Part shown: piece after piece, positions 10,681-18,915 of the stretch
How positions within the stretch are numbered: the first letter of the stretch is position 1
How the letters are laid out: every line of letters begins with the position of its first letter
NCBI GenBank assembly: GCA_009781515.1
Contig: WQXY01000004.1
Span: forward strand, 28,618 to 92,617
Direction: 5' to 3'
DNA from: Oscillospiraceae bacterium
Lineage (GTDB): Bacteria > Bacillota > Clostridia > Oscillospirales > Oscillospiraceae
Length of the DNA: 64,000 nucleotides
Position numbers and translations under genes: made by a program
The notes under the pieces: model-generated
What the model was told of the DNA's origin: nothing
Database searches by the model: none
Seen by the model: only the letters and a program-made list of their open reading frames with translations

Positions 10681-10709
10681 TTGATTTTTTGACGATTAAA
10701 GAGTATAAT
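10681..10709 (+). promoter_or_regulatory. Sigma-A promoter of gap-pyk
   Basis: TTGATT (10681-10686) and a perfect TATAAT (10704-10709) are separated by 17 bases. The A/T-rich 155-bp divergent region upstream of gap also serves hemW. The gap start has GGAGG 9 bases upstream. Confidence 0.8.
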
Positions 10710-10720
10710 TGTTCCGATAA

Positions 10721-11758
<1,038 letters not shown>

Positions 11759-11782
11759 ACCGCGTACCAACAGGAATATTAT

Positions 11783-13219
11783 ATGAGAAGAACAAAAATC
11801 GTTGCAACACTCGGGCCTGCCACTGACAGTCCCGAGGTGTTGCGGAAACTCCTCAAAGCCGGCTTGGATGTCGCCCGTTTCAACTTTTCGCATGGCTCTC
11901 ACGAGGATCATCTCGCCCGTTTGAACAGACTCAAGGAAGCCTGTGAAGAAACAGGCATAACGGTTGCATATTTGGCCGATACCAAAGGTCCCGAGGTCAG
12001 ACTCGGCACTTTCGACGGCGGCAGTGCAAAATTGGTTGAGGGAAACATATTTACCCTGACAACCGATACTGTTGTCGGCGACAGTGCACGTGTGAGTATT
12101 TCATATGCCAATCTTCCCTCGGAAATTGGTGTGGGCACACGTATCCTGCTCGATGACGGTCTTATCGAGTTGGCAGTAGAGTCAATCACGGGCATGAATA
12201 TTGTAACCCGTGTTGTAAACGGCGGGGTCATCTCTGATAGAAAAAGTCTTAATGTTCCGTCCGCTAATCTTGATATTCCTTACATTTGTGCAAAAGACCG
12301 CTCGGATTTACGCTTTATTGTTGAAAATGGTTATGATATTATTGCAGCTTCATTTGTCCGTTGCTCTGCAGATATTAAACTTATCCGTGATGAGCTCCAC
12401 CGTATCGACAGTAAAAGTAAAATCAAAATAATCGCAAAGATTGAAAATTCCGAGGGTGTACAAAACTTAGAGGATATACTGTCCGTTTGTGACGGAGTAA
12501 TGGTTGCGCGCGGCGACCTCGGCGTTGAGCTTGAGTATGAAGAGCTTCCGATTGTGCAAAAGGACATCATCAGACGCACCCGTCAGCAAGGCAAGCCCGT
12601 AATAACAGCAACTCAAATGTTAGAGTCAATGATAGTCAACCCGCGTCCGACACGTGCGGAAACATCAGATGTTGCCAATGCCATTTATGACGACACCAGT
12701 GCAATAATGCTCTCGGGCGAAACCGCAGTCGGCAAGCATCCTGTCGAAGCTCTGACGGCAATGTCAAAAATTGCAGAGCGTATTGAAAAGGCTATCGACT
12801 ATCATAAACGCTTCAAGCGTGAGGAATATGTTCCGAAAGCCTCTATCACGAATGCAATTTCTCATGCCACCGTCACAACAGCACATGACCTAAACGCATC
12901 GGCAATTTTGACCGTATCGCTTTCGGGCACCACGGCTCAAAATGTATCAAAATACAGACCCTCATGCCCTATCATAGCCTGCACTCCCGACCCTGTCGTC
13001 AGGCGGCAACTTAGGCTCAACTGGGGTATCATACCGCTTTTGACACAAGAAGAAAGTGACACAACCGAACTCTTTAGCCATGCAGTAGAGTCTGCACAAG
13101 AGGCGGGTCATGTCAGCGAGGGCGACCTTGTGGTGCTCACAGCGGGAGTTCCCGTAGGGCACTCAGGTACCACAAATATGTTAAAGGTGCATGTTGTCGG
13201 AGAAAAAATACTAATCTGA
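11783..13219 (+). CDS. pyk: Pyruvate kinase
   Basis: It converts phosphoenolpyruvate and ADP to pyruvate and ATP. The 478-residue protein has the family N-terminus RRTKIVATLGPATDS, the nucleotide/PEP region ARFNFSHGSHE, the catalytic lysine region KIIAKIENSEGV, ARGDLGVE and the signature VITATQMLESMI. It ends after the allosteric C-domain and lacks the extra PEP-utilizer-like domain present in Bacillus and some Clostridia pyruvate kinases. AGGAA lies upstream of the ATG. Its last 9 bases overlap the end of the convergent histidine kinase gene, leaving no room for a terminator. Confidence 0.97.
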   Translation: MRRTKIVATLGPATDSPEVLRKLLKAGLDVARFNFSHGSHEDHLARLNRLKEACEETGITVAYLADTKGPEVRLGTFDGGSAKLVEGNIFTLTTDTVVGDSARVSISYANLPSEIGVGTRILLDDGLIELAVESITGMNIVTRVVNGGVISDRKSLNVPSANLDIPYICAKDRSDLRFIVENGYDIIAASFVRCSADIKLIRDELHRIDSKSKIKIIAKIENSEGVQNLEDILSVCDGVMVARGDLGVELEYEELPIVQKDIIRRTRQQGKPVITATQMLESMIVNPRPTRAETSDVANAIYDDTSAIMLSGETAVGKHPVEALTAMSKIAERIEKAIDYHKRFKREEYVPKASITNAISHATVTTAHDLNASAILTVSLSGTTAQNVSKYRPSCPIIACTPDPVVRRQLRLNWGIIPLLTQEESDTTELFSHAVESAQEAGHVSEGDLVVLTAGVPVGHSGTTNMLKVHVVGEKILI

Positions 13220-14578
13220 TGTATCTTCTTCGTATAGCGCAAAGGTCACGGTAAAGGTCATGCCGCCGTTTTTCCTTTTTCCGGCTGTGACGCTGCCGCC
13301 TAAATCGCGAACCGTGTCTTTGACTATGGCAAGCCCGAGTCCGCTGCCACCCGCATCACGTGAGCGTGCTTTATCCACACGATAAAACCTGTCAAAAATA
13401 TACGGCAAGTCCTCATCGGGTACGCCCACTCCCCTGTCTCTTACCGACAGGATAACCAAATTACCTTTTTTTTCCAACCTGACAAACACACTGCAGTCAG
13501 GTTGGTTATATTTTATTGCATTTTCAATGAGGTTGAAAATTATGTGATGTACAGAGTCTTTTGTGGCGCGTATTGAAGCGTCCTCATCAAGCTGTGAGCG
13601 AAGTGATACATTATTTGTTGCGGCAAGCGGTTTTAACATTCTGATTGTGTCAAGAACCGCCTCTTTCATATCTATGCCTATAAGCTCGTCATCTATTTGA
13701 CTGTCAAGCCTTGTAAGTGTCATAAGCTTTCCTGTTGTTCGGGATAGCCGCTCGGCTTCCATGCCTATATCGCCGATGAATTCCTGAACAGTTTCAGGCT
13801 CGATATTTTCATTTTGCAAAATGCTGTCACTGAGAAGCCTGATAGTCGCCAGAGGTGTTTTAAGCTCGTGCGAAGCATCGGCAACAAACCTGCGACGCAG
13901 TTCGTCTGTTTCCCGAAGCTTTCCCGTAAGGCTATTAAATTCATCACCAAGCAGCGTGAGTTCATCATTGCCGCTCATGTCGATCGTATAGCTGTATTCG
14001 CCCTCTCTGACCGACTTAACCGCATTCATAATGCTGGTGACATTACGCATTACAGACCATATAATCAGCGTTACAACAACGATTGAAAAAATGGCAACAA
14101 CAATTGAGATGTTTCTGATTGTGTATTGCATTTCAAGCAGAAGCGAGCCTTGGTCAATATCTTTTTCATGAACGCAAACAACTCCGATTGCTTCCCCCTG
14201 ACTCATAATCGGTGTAAATGCCGTACTTGTAAATGCTCCTCCCGAAAACTCCGAAAAAAACACATCATTTTCCATATCGTTTTCTTTAAGCGCTGCTTCT
14301 ATGTAGTGGAAGTGAAAATTTTCCTGTTTTGATATGCCCGACGGGTCATAAATTATATTGCCCTCATTGTCGGTAATAATTATATGTATGCCGCCTGTTA
14401 CTTCAAGCTGTGAAACAACCGCTGCAACTCTCTCCTCATCTTCAATGGACAAATAGTCAAATGCTTCTTTGAGGTGTGCCGCTATGAGCGATGCCTGATT
14501 TTGAATAAAGTGTCTTTTTGTTGAGAAAATAATGTCGCGTGATGCCATCAAAAAGTACGTGTTTATCATAAGCAACAC
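13211..14578 (-). CDS. Sensor histidine kinase (HAMP, HisKA, HATPase)
   Basis: This is a membrane sensor kinase partnered with the OmpR-type regulator just upstream. An extracytoplasmic domain of about 130 residues is bounded by two membrane segments, the second being SIVVAIFSIVVVTLIIWSV. Then come a HAMP region, the phospho-acceptor helix ADASHELKTPLA near residue 235, and the ATPase motifs NLIENAIKYN, DRGVGVPDEDLPYIFDRFYR and GGSGLGLAIV. The ORF-track GTG at 14578 falls inside the first membrane helix and has no ribosome site. The open frame continues upstream, adding RFFSSIRTKFALTCFAVVAIV, but no ATG, GTG or TTG lies before the stop upstream; CTG at 14641 is a candidate. The ligand is unknown. 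Confidence 0.93.
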   Translation of the reverse strand: MLLMINTYFLMASRDIIFSTKRHFIQNQASLIAAHLKEAFDYLSIEDEERVAAVVSQLEVTGGIHIIITDNEGNIIYDPSGISKQENFHFHYIEAALKENDMENDVFFSEFSGGAFTSTAFTPIMSQGEAIGVVCVHEKDIDQGSLLLEMQYTIRNISIVVAIFSIVVVTLIIWSVMRNVTSIMNAVKSVREGEYSYTIDMSGNDELTLLGDEFNSLTGKLRETDELRRRFVADASHELKTPLATIRLLSDSILQNENIEPETVQEFIGDIGMEAERLSRTTGKLMTLTRLDSQIDDELIGIDMKEAVLDTIRMLKPLAATNNVSLRSQLDEDASIRATKDSVHHIIFNLIENAIKYNQPDCSVFVRLEKKGNLVILSVRDRGVGVPDEDLPYIFDRFYRVDKARSRDAGGSGLGLAIVKDTVRDLGGSVTAGKRKNGGMTFTVTFALYEEDTSD

Positions 14579-14672
14579 AATGGCAACAACTGCAAAACAC
14601 GTCAGGGCAAACTTCGTTCTTATACTGCTGAAAAATCTCAGCTTTCTAACCGATGGTTTAACCTTGCCTACA

Positions 14673-15350
14673 CTATCCCCTGATATAGTATCCGACCCCC
14701 CACTTAGTCATGATGTGCTCCGGCTCTGCCGGGTCTTCTTCAAGCTTTTCACGCAAACGGCGGATATGCACATCAACGGTTCTTATATCACCTTGGTGCT
14801 CGTAACCCCAAACGATGTTGAGCAGCGTTTCCCTGCTGTAAACACGCCCCGGGTTTTTCGCGAGAAGCTCAAACACGTCAAATTCTTTGACCGTGAGTTC
14901 AATCTGCTCATCTTTTTTAAGTGCTATTCGTTTTTCCGTGTCAAGCGTTATGCTTCCTACTGTCAGAACAGCTCCCGTAATATTACTCACAAGTGCGCTT
15001 CGGCGGAGCAAGGCGCGTATTCTCGCTTTCAGTTCCAATATGTTAAAGGGTTTTGTAATATAGTCGTCCGCACCGTATTCAAAGCCGATAATTTTATCGG
15101 TGTCTTCGCTGCGGGCTGTGAGCAAAATAATCGGAACTGTTGAAAACTCGCGAATTCGCATACAGGCACCGAGCCCGTCAAGCTCCGGCATCATAATATC
15201 GAGCAGTATCAGGTCATAGTTGCCGCTGCGGGCAAGCTCCACAGCTTCCAAACCGTCATGACCCGTATCAACATGATAGCCCTCGTTTTCAAGGTTGAAT
15301 TTTATTCCTTTAACAAGTAATTTTTCATCATCTACAACTAATATTTTCAT
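14673..15350 (-). CDS. OmpR/PhoB-family response regulator
   Basis: The 225-residue protein has a receiver domain with acidic pocket VVDDE, phospho-acceptor Asp in LILLDIMMPELDG near residue 51, Thr/Ser at LLTARS and Lys in DYITKPF. A winged-helix DNA-binding domain follows (SRETLLNIVWGYEHQGDIRTVDVHIRRLREKLE). Its ATG overlaps the stop of the comEA-like gene (TAATG), with AGGGA just upstream, so the two are translationally coupled. It should control transcription upon phosphorylation by the downstream kinase. The regulon is unknown. Confidence 0.96.
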   Translation of the reverse strand: MKILVVDDEKLLVKGIKFNLENEGYHVDTGHDGLEAVELARSGNYDLILLDIMMPELDGLGACMRIREFSTVPIILLTARSEDTDKIIGFEYGADDYITKPFNILELKARIRALLRRSALVSNITGAVLTVGSITLDTEKRIALKKDEQIELTVKEFDVFELLAKNPGRVYSRETLLNIVWGYEHQGDIRTVDVHIRRLREKLEEDPAEPEHIMTKWGVGYYIRG

Positions 15351-15835
15351 TAATTCCCTACCGTTATCATGTCTTGTATTGCTTCAAAACGACGCTCCCC
15401 GATGCCCGTTACTTTTCTTATATCATCAATTTTTGAAAAGCTGCCGTTTCTTGTTCTGTACTCAATTATTCTCTCAGCGAGTGTATCACCTATTCCGGGC
15501 AGCTCCTTAAGCTGCGTCTTTGACGCTGTGTTTATATTTATTCTGCCGTCACTGATTGGCTCTGATACCTGCGTGTTTTCTGAGCTCTCGGGCTTGCTGC
15601 TCCCTTGGGTCTCCTGCGGGTTTGTATTGTCTGTGCTCATCGGGCTTTGGTTTGTACTCGCTGTACCCGCCGGGTTTTGGTTTGTTTGTACCGCAACGGG
15701 TGGCGGCTGCTCTGCAACAGCGACTGCGGCAATGTTGACTGCACTCCAGCTTCGCCCTGTAAAAAACCCTCCCATAAACAAGATAAAAGCAAGTGTAATT
15801 CCTAAAACAGCAAGTTCCATTCTTCTAAGTCTCAT
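15350..15835 (-). CDS. comEA: ComEA-like helix-hairpin-helix DNA-binding protein
   Basis: An N-terminal membrane anchor (about residues 8-30, LAVLGITLAFILFMGGFF) is followed by a Gln/Asn/Pro/Ser-rich linker of about 65 residues. The C-terminal helix-hairpin-helix domain matches competence ComEA (RININTASKTQLKELPGIGDTLAERII, then VTGIGERRFEAI). In natural transformation ComEA binds double-stranded DNA outside the membrane. No comEC or comEB is adjacent. Instead a two-component system follows in the same transcript. A strong AAGGGGG ribosome site supports the ATG at 15835. Function in uptake is inferred from the family only. Confidence 0.88.
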   Translation of the reverse strand: MRLRRMELAVLGITLAFILFMGGFFTGRSWSAVNIAAVAVAEQPPPVAVQTNQNPAGTASTNQSPMSTDNTNPQETQGSSKPESSENTQVSEPISDGRININTASKTQLKELPGIGDTLAERIIEYRTRNGSFSKIDDIRKVTGIGERRFEAIQDMITVGN

Positions 15836-15850
15836 GATTTTACCCCCTTA

Positions 15851-15871
15851 TTTTAACACAAAGTGTTAAAA
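15851..15871. promoter_or_regulatory. Palindrome upstream of comEA-like gene
   Basis: TTTTAACAC-AAA-GTGTTAAAA is a perfect 9-bp inverted repeat with a 3-base spacer. It lies immediately upstream of the ribosome site of the comEA-like gene, a suitable position for an operator or leader hairpin controlling the comEA-regulator-kinase transcript. Confidence 0.5.
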
Positions 15872-15998
15872 GTATGAATTTGGGGTAATCAAGGTTGGAA
15901 TTTTTCTACATTTAGCCTCTTTCCCTTACTATTGTATCATATACAGCGTTATTTTACCATATGAAAAATCAGTATTTTTGTACACCGCCGGGCAAGCA

Positions 15999-16027
15999 TA
16001 GACACTTGCAAATAACTGTGTTATAGT
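15999..16027 (+). promoter_or_regulatory. Sigma-A promoter of DUF6273 lipoprotein gene
   Basis: TAGACA (15999-16004) and TATAGT (16022-16027), spaced 17 bases, each match the consensus at 5 of 6 positions. They lie about 30 bases before the start codon, which has AGAGAGG upstream. Confidence 0.65.
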
Positions 16028-16059
16028 TAAATTATCATAAAAAAGAGAGGGTTCGACAA

Positions 16060-16839
16060 ATGAAAAAGATTACATCTGTAATGTTGATATTAGTGCTTAT
16101 ATTATTTCTGAGTGCATGTGGAATTAGCGGCAGCAACAACAATAGTTACTTTAATAGCGGCAGTGGCAATAACGGAAGTAACAATAATAATCTCGCTGGG
16201 AGCAGCGGCAATAACAACGATAGTAACAACAGCGGTAGCGTAAATGGCGATAACAATGATAACAGGAATGGCAGCATTGGTGACGATAGTAGCGGAAGCT
16301 CAAGCGGCAGTAAAATCACAGCGAAAGTTGGTGAGGCTGTAACACTTGATGATATCGAATGGTTGGTATTATCGGTACAAGACGACAAAGCGTTGATAAT
16401 CAGCTTAGAAGTCTTAGAGGAAAGACCATATCATACACCCGGAGGTTCAATAACGTGGGAACACAGCGATTTGCGAGCTTATCTTAATAACGATTTTTAT
16501 AACAGCCTCTCATCAGATTTTCAAAATCTTATTATTGAAACATTTGTAATTAATGATGATAATCCCCAGTATGCCCAGGATGGCGCCCTCGGCGGTAATG
16601 ACACAATGGATAATATTTTCTTGTTAAGCAACGATGAGGTCAGACTATACTTGCCTGACAGTACTGACAGAATGGCAGTAGACAAAAATGGCGAAGAAAG
16701 CGAGTGGTGGCTTCGCACTCCCGGCGGTAACTCTCAAAGCGGAGCACGTGTGCAAAAAAATGGTGTCATTGGTCTTCTTGGTTACGCCGTTAATTGTGAT
16801 TTAGGAATTCGCCCTGCTTTGTGGATAAACTTGTCGTAA
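16060..16839 (+). CDS. DUF6273 domain lipoprotein with Asn/Ser/Gly-rich linker
   Basis: The N-terminal signal peptide ends in lipobox LSAC (Cys about residue 20), so the protein is predicted to be tethered to the outer face of the membrane. Residues about 21-85 are a low-complexity Asn/Ser/Gly/Asp linker. The remainder matches the DUF6273 pattern: a short strand region ending in IEWLVLSVQDDKALIIS, a WEHSDLRAYLNNDFY segment, WWLRTPG and the C-terminal GIRPALWINL. The domain's function is not known; it is common in surface proteins of gut Clostridia. The gene stands alone between a promoter and a RAYT gene on the opposite strand. Confidence 0.82.
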   Translation: MKKITSVMLILVLILFLSACGISGSNNNSYFNSGSGNNGSNNNNLAGSSGNNNDSNNSGSVNGDNNDNRNGSIGDDSSGSSSGSKITAKVGEAVTLDDIEWLVLSVQDDKALIISLEVLEERPYHTPGGSITWEHSDLRAYLNNDFYNSLSSDFQNLIIETFVINDDNPQYAQDGALGGNDTMDNIFLLSNDEVRLYLPDSTDRMAVDKNGEESEWWLRTPGGNSQSGARVQKNGVIGLLGYAVNCDLGIRPALWINLS

Positions 16840-16903
16840 ACTAAATACAAACAAGCGGACGGCACCATACTCGAGATTAAAGCGGTCAATCTCAGTTCGC
16901 CCC

Positions 16904-17368
16904 CTACTGATTGTATTCGTCTTCAATCCAGCGTGACGGGTTTTCATCAATATATTGCCATATACCCCTATACTCTATTTCATTGCGAATAATATGGTCA
17001 TGAAATGATTTTTGCCACAAAGAAAAGCCTGCATATTTTGTAACAAATGATTTTATATTGCGGATTACATGTTGTAGGGGCGACCGCCCTCGGTCGCCCG
17101 TTAAAATAACAATCATATGAATATGGTTAGGCATAATAGCATATTTATCTATTTTAATAGCATCATTGTTTGCTTTTTGTATTGTTTCATCTAAACATAC
17201 ACCGAGTGATGTTAAATTGATATGCGGGCGACCGAGGGCGGTCGCCCCTACGATTTCACCAAATAATTTTTCATTCTTTTTAGTACATACGGTCACAAAG
17301 TAATAACCGACACTTGAATAGTCATGGTCTTTTAGCCTATTACTTTTTCGCACAGGTTGCTCTTGCAT
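16904..17368 (-). CDS. REP-associated tyrosine transposase (RAYT, Y1/HUH superfamily)
   Basis: This is a single-domain HUH nuclease of the Y1_Tnp/RAYT family, related to IS200/IS605 transposases and thought to act on REP palindromes. The HUH motif is MPNHIHMIV (around residue 80 of the trimmed protein). The N-terminal YFVTVCTKKNEKLFGEI and C-terminal WQKSFHDHIIRNEIEY with IDENPSRW are family-typical. The ORF can open at a TTG (17398), but ATG 17368 preceded by AGGAAAAGGA is preferred, giving 154 residues. Two GGGCGACC palindromes lie inside the gene as an exact 27-bp inverted repeat and encode parts of VGATALGRPHIN and LTGDRGRSPLQ. Confidence 0.9.
   Translation of the reverse strand: MQEQPVRKSNRLKDHDYSSVGYYFVTVCTKKNEKLFGEIVGATALGRPHINLTSLGVCLDETIQKANNDAIKIDKYAIMPNHIHMIVILTGDRGRSPLQHVIRNIKSFVTKYAGFSLWQKSFHDHIIRNEIEYRGIWQYIDENPSRWIEDEYNQ
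17074..17100 (+). repeat. REP-like palindrome, copy 1, inside RAYT gene
   Basis: A 27-bp element beginning GTAGGGGCGACC is itself a hairpin (GGGCGACC pairs with GGTCGCCC). It is the exact reverse complement of the element at 17225-17251. It is far more GC-rich than the surrounding gene. Confidence 0.8.
17225..17251 (-). repeat. REP-like palindrome, copy 2, inside RAYT gene
   Basis: This is a perfect inverted copy of the 27-bp element at 17074-17100. The two copies stop matching at the base on either side, so the repeat boundary is sharp. Both are read through in frame by the transposase gene. Confidence 0.8.
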
Positions 17369-17444
17369 TTTTAATTTTTTCCTTTTCCTAAAATACAAAC
17401 AAATGCTATCATTATTTTTATATAATGTAAATCATGCTTTCGAC

Positions 17445-17463
17445 GGGCGGCAGATTGCCGCCC
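17445..17463. repeat. REP-like GGGCGGCA palindrome upstream of carboxypeptidase gene
   Basis: GGGCGGCA-GAT-TGCCGCCC is a perfect 8-bp hairpin followed by CCGGCGGTCCTAC. It lies in the 167-bp gap between the RAYT and D,D-carboxypeptidase genes. The core matches the palindrome at 62260-62280, so it belongs to a dispersed family. Confidence 0.65.
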
Positions 17464-17535
17464 CCGGCGGTCCTACAAATAAACTTGAAGAACTTATAAG
17501 ACTGTGTTATACTCGTAAAACATCGGAGTGATAAT

Positions 17536-18915
17536 ATGGTTAAGAAAACAGCAATAATATTAATTTTTATTATATCGTTACAGTTTTTGGCATTTATTCC
17601 GGCAGCTGCTTCATCTCATTTTGGAAACATAGCAGCATCGTCGGCAATTCTCGCTGAAAAAGGTACCGGTATTGTTTTGTTTGACAAAAATATGCATCAG
17701 CGTCACCCCGCCGACTCTCTTACAAAGGTCATGACATTACTGCTTGCCGCACAGGCTATTGAAAATGACGAAATCAGCGATAATGAGCTCATCGAAATAA
17801 CGGACGCCGCGTGGCATGACATCGACGGCAGCAGCACAACACAAGGCATTTCACCCGGCAGTGTTATGACATTTATTGATTTGATGTATGCAGCATTTGT
17901 CGGAAGTTCCAATGAAGCTTGCAATATGATTGCACTGCGGCTTGCCGGTAATATTAAATCATTTGTTGATATAATGAATAACAATGCAGCTGAGCTCGGC
18001 TTGGCAGATACAAACTTTGTTAATCCTCATGGTCAGCACCACTCAAATCAATACACAACCGCATATGATATGTATGTGCTGTATTCCGAAGCTTCAAAAA
18101 GTGTGCTGTTTAATGAAATTTCAAGTACATACCGTCATGTAACCGAAAGGTCTGAGGAAACCGACTCCCGCAATCTTGTCAGCACTAACTCACTGCTCAA
18201 TCAAAACGGCATTTATTTTTACAGATATTGCAACTCGGGTATAGCCAGTATTACCTATGAGGGCGGTCACTCGCTTGTTGCCGCTGCCGAAGAAGAGGGC
18301 TTATCGCTCATTTCGGTGGTTCTCGGTGCCAAGGCTATAATAAACGATGACGAGTCTGTAAATTTGCAACATTTTACCGAAACACACAGACTGTTTTTAT
18401 GGGGCTATCAAAACTTCGGCTGGCGTGAAATACTAAAGACAACCGACCTTCTTGCCAGAGTCCCTGTTTTACATGGCTCTGGAGCAGACTCCGTTAATGT
18501 CCGTCCCGAAGAGCCGCTCACCCTGCTTCTTGATAATTCAATACCTTCCGAGTCGTTTATCTTTAATATAACAATCTTTTCGGAAGTCAGAAACTCTCCC
18601 CTTGTTGCTCCGATTGAGGCGGGCGACAAGCTCGGTGAGGTCATAATCACATTTAACGGCGTCGAATATGCAAAAATAGCTCTTGTCGCAAACACAAATA
18701 TTGAACTCAACGGAATTGAGTTCATGAGAAGACAGATTTCTGATATTCTTTCAACCCCGCTTGCCCGAAATATCATAATTGTACTTATTATAATTGTTGC
18801 TATCTACGCTGCGCTTGTAATCAGATATAATATTATGAGAATAAACCGCTTACGCAGAATTAGAGACGCCAAAAATGAAATTATCCGTGAGCGTCACGAG
18901 GATTTCAGAGACTAA
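17536..18915 (+). CDS. D,D-carboxypeptidase homolog (peptidase S11/DacF-like), degenerate KTG
   Basis: A signal peptide ending near AAAS precedes a domain homologous to low-molecular-weight PBPs, which normally trim D-Ala from peptidoglycan. Motif 1 is SLTK (about residue 60) and motif 2 is SSNEACN (about residue 120). Where relatives have GIKTGYT the protein reads GIASITYEGGHSLVAAA, so the third catalytic motif KTG is not recognisable. A C-terminal membrane helix (IIIVLIIIVAIYAALVI) and a basic tail anchor it. GGAG lies 7 bases before the ATG. Activity may be altered or lost. It converges with tmcAL, overlapping by 4 bases. Confidence 0.88.
   Translation: MVKKTAIILIFIISLQFLAFIPAAASSHFGNIAASSAILAEKGTGIVLFDKNMHQRHPADSLTKVMTLLLAAQAIENDEISDNELIEITDAAWHDIDGSSTTQGISPGSVMTFIDLMYAAFVGSSNEACNMIALRLAGNIKSFVDIMNNNAAELGLADTNFVNPHGQHHSNQYTTAYDMYVLYSEASKSVLFNEISSTYRHVTERSEETDSRNLVSTNSLLNQNGIYFYRYCNSGIASITYEGGHSLVAAAEEEGLSLISVVLGAKAIINDDESVNLQHFTETHRLFLWGYQNFGWREILKTTDLLARVPVLHGSGADSVNVRPEEPLTLLLDNSIPSESFIFNITIFSEVRNSPLVAPIEAGDKLGEVIITFNGVEYAKIALVANTNIELNGIEFMRRQISDILSTPLARNIIIVLIIIVAIYAALVIRYNIMRINRLRRIRDAKNEIIRERHEDFRD

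Noticed and set aside
15902-15914. 13-bp sequence TTTTCTACATTTA also found inverted at 61271-61283
   Set aside because: It is AT-rich and short; two occurrences in 64 kb are not strong evidence for a shared regulatory site.
16873-16893. GAGATT/AATCTC hairpin after the DUF6273 gene
   Set aside because: Only six base pairs, a 9-base loop and no T run; too weak to list as a terminator.
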